Shown: piece by piece, positions 7,892 to 15,985 of the stretch | Numbering within the stretch: position 1 is the first letter of the stretch | How the letters are laid out: every line of letters starts with the position of its first letter | Assembly (NCBI RefSeq): GCF_001612685.1 | Contig: NZ_BDAY01000050.1 | Span: 1-64,000, forward strand | Reading direction: 5' to 3' | Source of the DNA: Nocardia altamirensis NBRC 108246 | Lineage (GTDB): Bacteria > Actinomycetota > Actinomycetes > Mycobacteriales > Mycobacteriaceae | Length of the DNA: 64,000 nucleotides | The notes under the pieces: generated by a model | Databases searched by the model: none | The model's input: only the letters and a program-made list of their open reading frames with translations | Told to the model about the DNA's origin: nothing | Program-made: the position numbers and the translations under genes

Positions 7892-8424
7892 CACGTCATG
7901 TCCTGGGCTCGCGCGATGTGGTGGCGACAGGTCGAGCACCACGGCTGAAACATCGCATGGTCAGCGTCTGCACTGACCAGTACCGCCATCATCGACAAGC
8001 CAGCGTCGATGAGCCCCAGACCGATCCATGCTGGGCCTGCGAGGAATTCAGCGGTCACTACGCGGGCGGCGAAGGTCACCTGCACTGCCACCACCCCGGC
8101 CAGCAGCGCTGCCAGTGCCAGCCCCACCCGTGGCATCGATGGTTTGTGATGGAGTGCGAGCAGCATCCGCCGCCGGTGCGCGTGTACCGCTGCCTTGCGG
8201 GGCCGACACCACAGGTGATCGCCACATCGGTTCTCCGAAAGCCACAGAACCTGCGCAATGAGTACGGCCAAGAAGACGACCCGTGCGAGCGCTGACACCA
8301 CCCAAGACCGCTCGGAGTGCGGACCGATCGCATCGGTGGCCAATGCGATCATCGCCAGCCACACCAGCAGCTTTGTATGCGCGAAACGGCACTGCATGCG
8401 CCACCTCCACCAGTCACGCACCAC
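7888..8424 (-). CDS. polytopic membrane protein with C-terminal CxxC
   Basis: About 178 residues, starting at GTG 8424 or GTG 8421. Four hydrophobic segments are visible (around residues 20-34, 43-62, 98-120 and 128-152). The middle loop is basic and His-rich (RPRKAAVHAHRRRMLLALHHK), and the C-terminus has CSTCRHHIA, a possible metal or redox site. No family is recognised. It overlaps its upstream neighbour by 11 bases and its downstream neighbour by a GTGA. Confidence 0.6.
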   Translation of the reverse strand: MVRDWWRWRMQCRFAHTKLLVWLAMIALATDAIGPHSERSWVVSALARVVFLAVLIAQVLWLSENRCGDHLWCRPRKAAVHAHRRRMLLALHHKPSMPRVGLALAALLAGVVAVQVTFAARVVTAEFLAGPAWIGLGLIDAGLSMMAVLVSADADHAMFQPWCSTCRHHIARAQDMTW

Positions 8425-8995
8425 AAGCCACCCCCGCGCATTCCGGCAGACTCGTGTTCGCGGCGCACTCCTCGACAGGGCAGCACCACGGTGCCCCGGT
8501 CAAGAGCGCAGCACGTCGATTCGCGTAGCAATCCACCAGCTGAGCAAGCTGATTCCACATGCTCAGCACGGTGTCGTCGCGTCCACCCAACAAACGAAGC
8601 GTCCGGAAAGTCGACACGCCCAGCACGACGATCTGCCGCAATAACGACGTGATGGAACGACGCTCGGCATCAGGCATCTGCGGCAGGTATCGGCGCACGA
8701 CGTCGTCGATCCGGGCGGCAATTTCCTCACGGCGGCAACCGAAGTCGGCGTCGCAATCAGCGGTCGTCCTACCGCACTCCGCAGCCCGGGTATCAGCGGC
8801 GTGACGCTCGGCGAGCTCACGCATGCACCGCAGCACCAGCCCGGCCACAGGACCACCGACCGACTCGACGGCACCGCATGGTCCAATCGCGCTCAGCAGC
8901 TCGAACTGGGTCGGCAGAACCCGCGTAACCGCGGCGCCATCGAGCCCCGTCATCACGCTGCTCGGCGATGCCGTCATCACCGACGTGTCAGCCAT
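8414..8995 (-). CDS. DUF4254-like protein
   Basis: 193 residues from ATG 8995, preceded by GGAG nine bases upstream. The segment VLRCMRELAERHAADTRAAE, followed by a helix containing REEIAARIDDVVRR, is characteristic of DUF4254 proteins, which are common in Nocardia and relatives. The N-terminal VLPTQFELLSAIGPCG also fits. The family has no established function. A cysteine-rich C-terminus (APWCCPVEEC) may bind a metal. It lies second in the operon, just after the promoter-proximal gene. Confidence 0.65.
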   Translation of the reverse strand: MADTSVMTASPSSVMTGLDGAAVTRVLPTQFELLSAIGPCGAVESVGGPVAGLVLRCMRELAERHAADTRAAECGRTTADCDADFGCRREEIAARIDDVVRRYLPQMPDAERRSITSLLRQIVVLGVSTFRTLRLLGGRDDTVLSMWNQLAQLVDCYANRRAALLTGAPWCCPVEECAANTSLPECAGVACGA

Positions 8996-9324
8996 CGCTG
9001 CCACCTCCGCGCCTTGTCCACGGCCACAATCGGGGGTGCCGGGATCGGCGGCTGGAGCGGAGTTCCGAGCATGCCCGCTGCCTCATGAGCAGTCAGACCG
9101 ACCGTTCGAGCAGAGTCTTCGATGGTCCGCCAAATCGGATCCCCGACCGAATAGGGCTGACCGGCGAAGGCTTCGGCGAGCCAGACCATCGCTACTCCGC
9201 GCTCCTCGGTCAGATGCCAGCCCCGGAGATTCGCCATCACCCAGCCGAACTCGCCGACTTTCTGCACGGAATGGCCGGTGAGATCGCTGTAGATCTGGCT
9301 GCCTGCGACGAACTGGACTGCCAT
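8977..9324 (-). CDS. hypothetical protein, first gene of the minus-strand operon
   Basis: 115 residues from ATG 9324 with GAGGTG upstream. It is a soluble, Trp-rich protein (GEFGWVMANLRGWHLTEERG, then GDPIWRTIEDSARTVGLTAHEAAG) ending in a basic WQRWLTRR tail. No family is recognised. It is divergent from the XRE regulator gene across a 318-base intergenic region, so it may be controlled by that regulator. Confidence 0.55.
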   Translation of the reverse strand: MAVQFVAGSQIYSDLTGHSVQKVGEFGWVMANLRGWHLTEERGVAMVWLAEAFAGQPYSVGDPIWRTIEDSARTVGLTAHEAAGMLGTPLQPPIPAPPIVAVDKARRWQRWLTRR

Positions 9325-9642
9325 TAGTCGTTCACCTCACGGGCACCACGGCCGCTGGCACTATCTCCGTGACCAGGGCGCGTTATGACGCGTGATGAGC
9401 AGATGACGGAGCCTGCCGACAGCAGTGGTCGGCGATGCGCCTGGCTGACGCGCCAATTCAGTTTGGTTCGCGTTGTCATCGCTGCTCACCCCAGACCGGC
9501 GGACTTATCCGCCTCTTGGCGATCCTGTGACTGCGGCCACTCTTGACAACTAACTATGGCAGACGTTTTGACAACTGTCGAGACAGCACGCATGAGCTAC
9601 AGTTCGGGTGTCATGTTCATCCGGCGGTATCTGGAGGTCGCC
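9325..9642. promoter_or_regulatory. divergent promoter region with direct repeats TTGACAACT
   Basis: A 318-base region between the minus-strand operon and the XRE gene. It contains two direct copies of TTGACAACT, at 9543-9551 and 9568-9576, 25 bases apart. Each holds a TTGACA -35-like hexamer, but neither has a convincing -10 at normal spacing. They could be operator half-sites for the XRE protein. A ribosome-binding site GGAGG (9632-9636) precedes ATG 9643. Confidence 0.45.
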
Positions 9643-10503
9643 ATGCCATCCGAATCCCCCGCTGTGGCACAGATGGAGCTCATCCAGCGAATTCGAGAAC
9701 AGCGCAGGCGCCTGGGCTATGACGCTGCCGCAGTCGCGAAATCGGTGTCGATCGCGCCGGCCAACTGGTCACACGTCGAAGCCGGGCGGCGCATGCTCAC
9801 TGTGGCGAAGCTGGACATCTTGTGCGACTACCTCGAGTTCACCGAGCCGGAGCGCAAGAGGCTGCTCGAACTTCGGGCGTTGGCAAAGGAACGAAGCTGG
9901 TATCACGACTACAGCGCGTTGCTGTCTGACGAACTTCTGCGATTCCACGGCTTGGAGTTCGGTGCACGCAAGGTTCGCTCGAACGACAGCCTGCTCGTGC
10001 CCGGGCTCCTGCAGACCCGCGAATATGCCCATGCGCTGATTTCCAGCGACACGACGTTCATCCCTCAAGCTCAGGTCAAGCAGCGCGTCGCGCTCCGACT
10101 GCGCCGACAGGAACGGTTGCGTGGCGACGATCGTGTCGAAATAATCGCCGTCGCCAGCGAAGCAGCTCTGTACCAGCGAATCGGCGGGATCGATGTTCTT
10201 CGCGGTCAGATCATGCATTTGATCCAACTGCTGGAGACGTGCGACAACGTCGATCTGCGCCTGATTCCGTTCTCCGCAGAATCCGGAATCCACAATGGCG
10301 CAACGTTCTACCTGCTCGACTTCCACGACAGCACGGTGCTGCCGACCATCGGCTGGCACGAATCCCCAGGCGTTGCAGGTCTCCTCGAAGATGCCTCGAC
10401 AGTGCAAGCCCTCGACGTCATCCACGAACGGGCACTGGTTGCTGCGCTGTCACGCGCAGAGACCCTCGACTTGATCCGAGAAACTGCCCGAAAGATAGGC
10501 TGA
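9643..10503 (+). CDS. XRE-family regulator (Scr1-like, DUF5753)
   Basis: 286 residues. ATG 9643 is chosen over the longer frame because of the GGAGG at -10. Residues 8-60 are a Cro/CI-type helix-turn-helix (IREQRRRLGYDAAAVAKSVS then ANWSHVEAGRR). The rest is the DUF5753 region typical of Scr1-type actinomycete regulators (SLLVPGLLQTREYAHALI, VALRLRRQERL, VDLRLIPF, LLDFHDSTVLPTIGW). These usually pair with a DUF397 protein, as here seven bases downstream. It probably controls this pair and the divergent operon. Confidence 0.85.
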   Translation: MPSESPAVAQMELIQRIREQRRRLGYDAAAVAKSVSIAPANWSHVEAGRRMLTVAKLDILCDYLEFTEPERKRLLELRALAKERSWYHDYSALLSDELLRFHGLEFGARKVRSNDSLLVPGLLQTREYAHALISSDTTFIPQAQVKQRVALRLRRQERLRGDDRVEIIAVASEAALYQRIGGIDVLRGQIMHLIQLLETCDNVDLRLIPFSAESGIHNGATFYLLDFHDSTVLPTIGWHESPGVAGLLEDASTVQALDVIHERALVAALSRAETLDLIRETARKIG

Positions 10504-10509
10504 ACAGTT

Positions 10510-10890
10510 ATGAACGATCCCCATTCTCCCCAGGGCGTCTGGACAAAATCCAGCGCCTCCAACGGCGCCACACAGTGCCTTGAAGCCCGCCTCGACGGAG
10601 ACGTTGTGCACGTCCGCGACAGCAAGTACCGACGCAACCCGCACAATCACCTGGACGACGAACCCATCCTGACTGTGCAGCTCACAGACTGGAGAAACTT
10701 CCTCGCCAACATCACTGACGAGCGTTCCTTCGACACCACGATCGCGATCAGTATCGACAGTCATGGATCGGCCATCTTGACCACCAAGTCCGGTGACATC
10801 GAGCTGCGGTTCACCCCTGGGGAGTGGACGGCATTCCTTATTGGCGCGCAAGACGGCGAGTTCGCATTCGAAGTCGTTCCCGCCGCTTAA
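10510..10890 (+). CDS. DUF397 protein (Scr2-like partner of the XRE regulator)
   Basis: 126 residues. The first half has the DUF397 signature WTKSSASNGATQCLEARLDG ... VHVRDSKYRRNP. The second half (LRFTPGEWTAFLIGAQDGEF) is the motif that usually closes a DUF397 domain, so the protein is an extended or doubled version. Family members bind and modulate a neighbouring XRE regulator. It is transcribed with the regulator. A convergent gap of 194 bases with nothing notable follows. Confidence 0.8.
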   Translation: MNDPHSPQGVWTKSSASNGATQCLEARLDGDVVHVRDSKYRRNPHNHLDDEPILTVQLTDWRNFLANITDERSFDTTIAISIDSHGSAILTTKSGDIELRFTPGEWTAFLIGAQDGEFAFEVVPAA

Positions 10891-11084
10891 CCACCACCGC
10901 CGCTTGCTTCCGACAGATCGGGTGGGGAGCCGATCCCGGGACTCGAGGCTACGGCGCGTCCCTGTTGGTCCAGATCACGATCAGCCTGGACCGGCAGGGG
11001 CAAACCGGCCTCAGTCGCGCGCATCACTCGGAGTCCCAGGCCTCCCTGCGCCGTGCCCTCCGGTCGGCCAGCACTGACGGTTTT

Positions 11085-12194
11085 TCAGCTAGCGGAGTGA
11101 CCGGTGATGGTGATGGAGGAGACGGCGAAGTCGGAGCTGTTGGTGTTGTTGGTGGGGGTCGGGCCGACGTTCATTCCGGGGCCTTGTTGCTCGGCGCCGG
11201 TGGGTGCGGTGGTGCTCTGGATTGTGATCTGAACGGTGGATGCGAGGACGGGCGGGGTGATGGCTGTGACGACTTCGTCGCGGGTGTTTTGCGTGGGTTG
11301 TTCGATGCTGGTGTGGGCTGGGTCGTCGAAGGTGTAGCGCAGTTTTGTGACGACTCGATGTTTGATCCACTCGTCGCTGCCGTCGCTGTTTTGGCGCAGC
11401 CATCCGGGAATGATGCTCATGCGAGTGATGACGTAGGGGTGGTCGAGTTTGATGGTGAGAACTTGGCCGTCGATGCCGTAGACCCGCACGCACATCCACG
11501 CGGTTGCGGGGTCGGTGTCGAACGCGAGCGTCGGATCGGTACTGCCTGCCGGACAGCGCGCGGCGACCGACGCCGGCTTGATTGTGTGATCGGCCGGAGC
11601 GTCGGGATTGGGGGCGGGGAGACCGGCGGTCGCGGTGCCGGTTTTCGGCGCAACAATGTACGGATTCGGGGTTGTGGTCTCGTCCGTGCTGGCGCGGATG
11701 ATCAGGGTGAGGCAGGCCAGCACAACGAGGGTGATGATGCCAGCCGTGACGACCTTCTTCTGTGTTGAAAGCGCGTTCCAACGGGGTCTGACGGAGGCCG
11801 AGACGGTCCGCCAGGACCTGGATTTAGAGGGTGTGGTCGCTGCGGTCTCACCGCTCAATTCCTGCTCGTCCGTGGTGGTTTCTGCGTCGTCCGAGACGGC
11901 GATCTCGGGGGTGCGCAGACTACGGTCGAACGGGTCGTCATCGTTGGCGTCGGTTTCGGGCTGTGTCGTCTGCGCGGTCGAGCCAGGACGGCCGGAGGCC
12001 GGAGGAGCCTCGGAGTGCATGATGGTCTTGAGTCGTTCGCTGGTCTCGGACACGGTGGTTGCACTTTTCTGTGCGGGTGCCGTCTGGGTGGTGGGTTCGG
12101 CGGCAGCGGATGCGGGGCGGGTGTTGAGAGATTCGTCGGCGATCAGCACGTCCACGATCTCGTCCCTGGTGAGAGGCGTTTCTTGAGTGCTCAT
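11085..12194 (-). CDS. membrane-anchored discoidin-like (F5/8-type) protein
   Basis: 369 residues. A Thr/Pro/acid-rich cytoplasmic N-terminus of about 145 residues is followed by a single membrane segment (VVTAGIITLVVLACLTLII) and an extracellular part. That part reads like an F5/8/NADase-type glycan-binding beta-sandwich: LAFDTDPATAWMC, GQVLTIKLDHPYVITRMSII, STVQITIQSTT, FAVSSITITG. This type-II anchor with an outer glycan-binding module could contact the cell envelope. It lies downstream of, and is probably co-transcribed with, the sigma factor gene, so anti-sigma or envelope sensing is possible but unproven. Confidence 0.7.
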   Translation of the reverse strand: MSTQETPLTRDEIVDVLIADESLNTRPASAAAEPTTQTAPAQKSATTVSETSERLKTIMHSEAPPASGRPGSTAQTTQPETDANDDDPFDRSLRTPEIAVSDDAETTTDEQELSGETAATTPSKSRSWRTVSASVRPRWNALSTQKKVVTAGIITLVVLACLTLIIRASTDETTTPNPYIVAPKTGTATAGLPAPNPDAPADHTIKPASVAARCPAGSTDPTLAFDTDPATAWMCVRVYGIDGQVLTIKLDHPYVITRMSIIPGWLRQNSDGSDEWIKHRVVTKLRYTFDDPAHTSIEQPTQNTRDEVVTAITPPVLASTVQITIQSTTAPTGAEQQGPGMNVGPTPTNNTNSSDFAVSSITITGHSAS

Positions 12195-12310
12195 GGACTT
12201 CGATCTCCCGGTGGGTGTCCCGTGTCGTCGGTGGCAGTTCTGTTGATCGTAGAAGCGCGGGGACGCTTGTACTGGCCTCTGGACCGCGGGTCACGCCGGA
12301 TTCTGAAGGG

Positions 12311-13096
12311 TTATGCCGCGGCAGATGCGTCGGCGAACAGGCCGGTGCGGCGATCGGTGAGTGCGGCACGAAGGCGGGATCGAGCTCGGCGGACTTGGCT
12401 TTCGACGCCGTCTTCGGACAGGCCGAGGTGCAGCGCCAGTTCTCGTGCTGACAAGGGCGTGTCTGACATGAACTTGACGGCGAGGAGTTCGAGGGCGCGG
12501 CGCTCCTTGTCGGTTCGCCGACGGGCCCAGTTGGCGAGGTCCTCGACGGTGATGTCGTCATCCTGCTCGTGGTCGCCCGGGGCGCAGAGTTGATGGACTA
12601 GGGGGCGGGTGCGGCGGCGGGGGCCGTCGTGATCGGCGAGATCGTCGGGCAAAGGGTTGGTGCCGGCGAGGTCGACCGGGATCTCCATGAGGCTGCTGTC
12701 GCGGATCGGGCCACGATGGCCGCGGTGGCGGCGAATCAAGTTCAGGGTTTTCCAGTAGATGGCGGTGGCGACATCGTCGGCCGAGTCGAGGTCGGCCAGT
12801 GTCTGATAGAACGCGGTCATGGTGAGTTGGACCTGGACGGCGGTGTGGTCCGGCCATTCCCACGGGTCGACGTGAGCGCGGCGCGCGACCGCGCGCAGGG
12901 TCTCCAGGTGGCGCAGTGCCAGCAGCGCCGCGGCGGCAGGTACGCCCTCGTTGAATCTGTCGACCAGCCAGCGGTCGACGACGCTGGGTGTGGTGTCGGG
13001 CGGCAGGCCGGCAAGGCTGGCCTGGGCGTGTGGAGAGGACACCTGCCGGTTGAGCGAGTCCTCGATAGTGGTCCAGATCGTCGCGGTTGTGGCCAT
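12311..13096 (-). CDS. sigma-70-like RNA polymerase factor
   Basis: 261 residues from ATG 13096 with GGGAGGTGCC upstream. The C-terminal part is region-4-like: ERRALELLAVKFMSDTPLSA, then a helix-turn-helix LALHLGLSEDGVESQVRRAR. The middle (TAFYQTLADLDSADDVATAI ... YWKTLNLIRRH) may correspond to a divergent region 2. It could read the unusual bipartite promoter found at 13798 and 57975; that is inference from proximity. An element-borne sigma factor between a regulator pair and the mating operon fits a switch for transfer genes. Confidence 0.7.
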   Translation of the reverse strand: MATTATIWTTIEDSLNRQVSSPHAQASLAGLPPDTTPSVVDRWLVDRFNEGVPAAAALLALRHLETLRAVARRAHVDPWEWPDHTAVQVQLTMTAFYQTLADLDSADDVATAIYWKTLNLIRRHRGHRGPIRDSSLMEIPVDLAGTNPLPDDLADHDGPRRRTRPLVHQLCAPGDHEQDDDITVEDLANWARRRTDKERRALELLAVKFMSDTPLSARELALHLGLSEDGVESQVRRARSRLRAALTDRRTGLFADASAAA

Positions 13097-13919
13097 TGTC
13101 GGCACCTCCCGAATGTGCGTGGTCCAGGGCGGATACCGAGCAGCAAAGCGTCGAAGGTTGCGCGTGGGTGGTTGCGAGCGAAGTTGCCGATGTTGCGGCG
13201 CAGGTTGCGGGGACCACCGGTGTCGGTGGTTGCGAGAAACGAATAAGACCAGTTCAGTGGCCTGGTTGTGAACAGTGACGAAACCGTGACAATTGAGGTG
13301 GCGGAGCCGTGCGGCGGTGAGCGAGCCCATGCCTTGTTAGGCGGGCAGGCAATTCCGGCGACCGGTCAGCAATGATTTGCCGGGCCGGATCTATCAACCT
13401 TCAGCCGGTGCGGGACGGACTCCTTCTAGAACTCGGGACTGCCCGGCGGCCTCGGCCACGTCGTCGGCCGGTGCGGCCTGTCCGAAGGGGCTGACTTCCG
13501 CGTCAGGCCGGACTCGGCATCCGGGAGTGCGCCAGAGAACTCGACACGCCGAAGATCATGGGGTCCCCACTTCAGGTGGTACGCTCGGCGCAACGACAGC
13601 GAAGCTCAAAGGAAGCCGAGCGCCCCCCTTTTTGGGTAGTTGCGCCGCCGGAATTCTCCGCAATATTGCGTCTCCTCCGTCACCGACACTGAGCGCACGC
13701 ATTCCTATTCACGCCTCACCGGATCCCTTTGCTCCGGTGGGGCATTGTCGTCTTCTTGCCCCCGAAGACGCGGTCTCTGGGGTGATTGTTCAAAAAATTT
13801 CTGCGCCAGGTGACGGAATCGCCCGATCGGCGCGCCTATATCCACTGTGTAGGCAGCGACTGCCCGTCCCCGCCATCGGCGGTGCGGCGGGCCCTGATCG
13901 GAGAGGAACCGCTGAGACC
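13097..13919. promoter_or_regulatory. intergenic region upstream of the mating operon
   Basis: 823 bases without a supported gene; the frames open here are low-complexity. It separates the sigma-factor gene from the mating operon, so it must hold promoters for both directions. An imperfect dyad GTCCCCAC-TTCA-GGTGGTAC sits at 13565-13584, and the conserved bipartite element is at 13798-13842. The mating-operon leader from about 13848 to 13919 is G+C-rich and ends in GAGAGGAACC before ATG 13920. Confidence 0.5.
13798..13842 (+). promoter_or_regulatory. conserved bipartite promoter, copy 1
   Basis: TTTCTGCGC, one base, AGGTGACGGAATCG (13808-13821), nine variable bases, then CGCGCCTATATC (13831-13842). 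The same blocks with the same nine-base gap occur at 57975-58020. Read as a promoter, TGACGG and CTATAT are 18 bases apart, giving a start point near 13848, about 70 bases before the first mating-operon gene. Confidence 0.7.
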
Positions 13920-14123
13920 ATGGCCCCTGCCCGCCGTCACCCGCCCAACCAGGCGGCCGAGATCACCGCGTTCGTCGGTCAGCTGCGTTCGGCGCTGACC
14001 GACCTTCACGACGACCCGCTCAACCCCGGTTACGCCGGGACCGTACTCGATTTCCTGGTCAAGGATTGGCCGGGCATGCGGCAGAAGTGCGACGACTTAC
14101 TCGCCGCTGGAGCGGGCCGATGA
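13920..14123 (+). CDS. small protein opening the mating operon
   Basis: 67 residues from ATG 13920 (GAGAGGAACC upstream). It is acidic and helical (ITAFVGQLRSALTDLHDDP, TVLDFLVKDWPGMRQKCDDL), with no membrane segment. It overlaps the TcpC-like gene by an ATGA. A longer upstream frame is open but lies across the promoter element and is unlikely. Function unknown; position suggests a regulatory or relaxosome accessory role. Confidence 0.6.
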   Translation: MAPARRHPPNQAAEITAFVGQLRSALTDLHDDPLNPGYAGTVLDFLVKDWPGMRQKCDDLLAAGAGR

Positions 14124-15094
14124 GCGCGCGTGGCTCGGCGACTTCTCCCGCGTCCGGTGTCGGGGTCAGCGTCGCGTGGTCGGCGCATCTGCAGCGCCGC
14201 GAACGTCGCACGCGTCTGCTTCACGGGGCGGTCGCGGTGCTGGCTGTGCTCGGCGGGTTGGGCACGCTGGCCGGGTGGATTGTTCCTGACTCGGATCCCC
14301 CCAATCGTGCTGCCGCTGGGTCGGTGTCGGCGGCGCAATTGGTCGGCGCTTTCTCGATGGATTTCGTCACCAGATATCTGTCGTCCAAGAGCGGTGATGA
14401 GAAGGCATTGACGGCATACATCACCGCACCGGCAATCACACTGCCCAACGTCGCGGCGACGGTGTCTGATCCATGGGTCGTTTACACAAAACTGATCACG
14501 AATTCAGCGCAAATGACGACCTGGACCGCGGTGGTGTCATTGCGCATCGACGCTGCGGTCAATCCCGACCGGGAACGCGCCTACTTCCGAACCTCGGTCT
14601 CGGTGTTCAACGGTGCGCCGCGTGCGCTCTCGCTGCCGCAGCGTGTCGAGGCTCCACACATCGGCGTCGACGCCACGCTGGCCTACCCCGTCACCGCCGA
14701 TCCGGGAACCGATCTTCATGTGCTGGCGACCGGGTTTTTGAGTGCGTATCTGACCGGTCGCGAAGACCTCTCGCGCTACACCACTGCCGACACCATCCTG
14801 ACCGCGATCCGGCCTTCTCCTTATACCGCGATTTCGATGGTCACCGTGCAGGTGGATCGGCCCGCTTCGGATGCGTCGTCGCTGCACCTTCTGATGACGG
14901 TGGACGCACGCACCACGAACTACTCGGTGACCCGTCTGCAGTACTGGGTTACCGCCGTGAATTCAGCAGGCCGCTGGCAGGTGCGAGCGTTCGACGATCA
15001 GCCGCTGATCAACCCGGGCCTGTCCACGCCCGACCCTTCGCATCCGAGTTCCGCGGCGCCCGCCTCACCCACTCAAACCGGAGGAAGCCGATGA
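14120..15094 (+). CDS. TcpC/VirB8-like conjugal transfer protein
   Basis: 324 residues. A short basic cytoplasmic N-terminus (RRERRTRLLHG) leads into one membrane segment (AVAVLAVLGGLGTLAGWIV, about residues 35-55). The outer part has two NTF2-like repeats with the TcpC pattern: GAFSMDFVTRYLSS near 78, then TDLHVLATGFLSAYLTGREDLSRYTT near 200, ending YWVTAVNSAGRWQVRAF. TcpC proteins are bitopic core subunits of Gram-positive mating channels. A Pro/Ser-rich tail follows. It is coupled by ATGA to the next small gene. Confidence 0.75.
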   Translation: MSARGSATSPASGVGVSVAWSAHLQRRERRTRLLHGAVAVLAVLGGLGTLAGWIVPDSDPPNRAAAGSVSAAQLVGAFSMDFVTRYLSSKSGDEKALTAYITAPAITLPNVAATVSDPWVVYTKLITNSAQMTTWTAVVSLRIDAAVNPDRERAYFRTSVSVFNGAPRALSLPQRVEAPHIGVDATLAYPVTADPGTDLHVLATGFLSAYLTGREDLSRYTTADTILTAIRPSPYTAISMVTVQVDRPASDASSLHLLMTVDARTTNYSVTRLQYWVTAVNSAGRWQVRAFDDQPLINPGLSTPDPSHPSSAAPASPTQTGGSR

Positions 15095-15219
15095 CAGCAC
15101 CTGACCTCGCCCCACCATCTCGGCAGCTGAATTTGGTCGGGGCCACCGTGGTTCCCCGAGCTCGGTCCTCACCGCACCGAGGGGTGCGCACGCTCTCCAG
15201 GAAAGGACGCCGGCCATGA
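15091..15219 (+). CDS. 42-residue coupled small gene
   Basis: ATG 15091 overlaps the TcpC-like stop, and the TGA at 15217-15219 overlaps the next ATG. The peptide begins MTAPDLAPPSRQLNLVG and ends basic (RGVRTLSRKGRRP). There is no membrane segment. The double ATGA junction is the main evidence that it is translated. Confidence 0.45.
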   Translation: MTAPDLAPPSRQLNLVGATVVPRARSSPHRGVRTLSRKGRRP

Positions 15220-15545
15220 ACGGCACCGCCACCATCAACACACTGCTCAATCACATCGCGGCGTGGAGCCGCCCCGCAGGATTCGCAGTCATCGTGATCG
15301 CCGGGCTGTGGTTCTTCGTCGTGCACGTAACGAAGAACAAGTTCGGTCCTGCGGCGATCGCCACCGCACTCGTCACCGTCGTCGCCGCGGCCGTGATCGT
15401 GTGGTATCTGCCCTCGTTCATCAGCGTGGGCCGCAACAGCGGAAACGAGATCACCGGCCTCAATCCCGGCGGCACGGGCGGCACCTACGGGTTGCCGCTG
15501 CTGGGCGTCGGTGTGCCGGAACTACCAGATTCGGGGCCGGCATGA
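15216..15545 (+). CDS. small two-helix membrane subunit of the mating channel
   Basis: 109 residues with two membrane segments (FAVIVIAGLWFFVVHV, about 19-35, and ATALVTVVAAAVIVWYLP, about 48-66) and a Gly-rich tail (GLNPGGTGGTYGLPLLGVG). The topology resembles VirB2/TrbC-type pilin-like or other small channel proteins in Gram-positive conjugation operons. Assignment rests on topology and position between TcpC-like and VirB4-like genes. Confidence 0.6.
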   Translation: MNGTATINTLLNHIAAWSRPAGFAVIVIAGLWFFVVHVTKNKFGPAAIATALVTVVAAAVIVWYLPSFISVGRNSGNEITGLNPGGTGGTYGLPLLGVGVPELPDSGPA

Positions 15546-15985
15546 GCGTGGTGAAAGTGTTCACCGGCGCACGCCGGTTCCCGATCATCGTCGGCAAGTT
15601 CACCAACGGCCGGCCGATCCCCCTCGGCCCGTACTCGTTGACGCAGATCATCACCGGAGTCGGCATCATCGCCGGATTCCTCATGCTCGGCACCGTGACG
15701 AACGCCGGCCCGGTCACTCTGGCGGTGCTGTTCGTGATCGGAACCGTTCTGGGTGCGGCAGGGGTTTACGTGACCGGACGGATCACCTTCGACGGCATTC
15801 CCATGACCCATCGGCTCCTGCGTGAACTGGATCTGCAATTGTCCGCCGGCCCGATCTCGACCGCCGAGGAACTGCGCCCCCTTGGCGAGGAGGACCTGTT
15901 CGTCGTCGGCGGTGACGAAATCGTTTTCGAGAACACCGCCATCGCCGATTCACGTAACTACGTGAAGAGCGGGGGCCACCGATGA
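15542..15985 (+). CDS. TcpE/PrgI-like membrane subunit
   Basis: 147 residues from ATG 15542 (ATGA overlap). The pattern is FTGARRFPIIVGKFTNGRPI, two adjacent membrane segments (LTQIITGVGIIAGFLMLGTV and GPVTLAVLFVIGTVLGAAGV), then a soluble tail. This matches the VirB3/PrgI/TcpE class that sits directly before the VirB4-type ATPase. The stop overlaps the ATPase start. Confidence 0.65.
   Translation: MSVVKVFTGARRFPIIVGKFTNGRPIPLGPYSLTQIITGVGIIAGFLMLGTVTNAGPVTLAVLFVIGTVLGAAGVYVTGRITFDGIPMTHRLLRELDLQLSAGPISTAEELRPLGEEDLFVVGGDEIVFENTAIADSRNYVKSGGHR

Noticed and set aside
13565..13584. GTCCCCAC-TTCA-GGTGGTAC as a seventh ESX-type operator
   Set aside because: The half-sites resemble the dyad, but the centre is four bases instead of two and the right arm lacks GTGGGA. 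I left it as an imperfect dyad only.
13377..13919. Long upstream extension of the first mating-operon gene
   Set aside because: The frame is low-complexity, crosses the promoter element and has no start signal; the ATG at 13920 has a ribosome-binding site.
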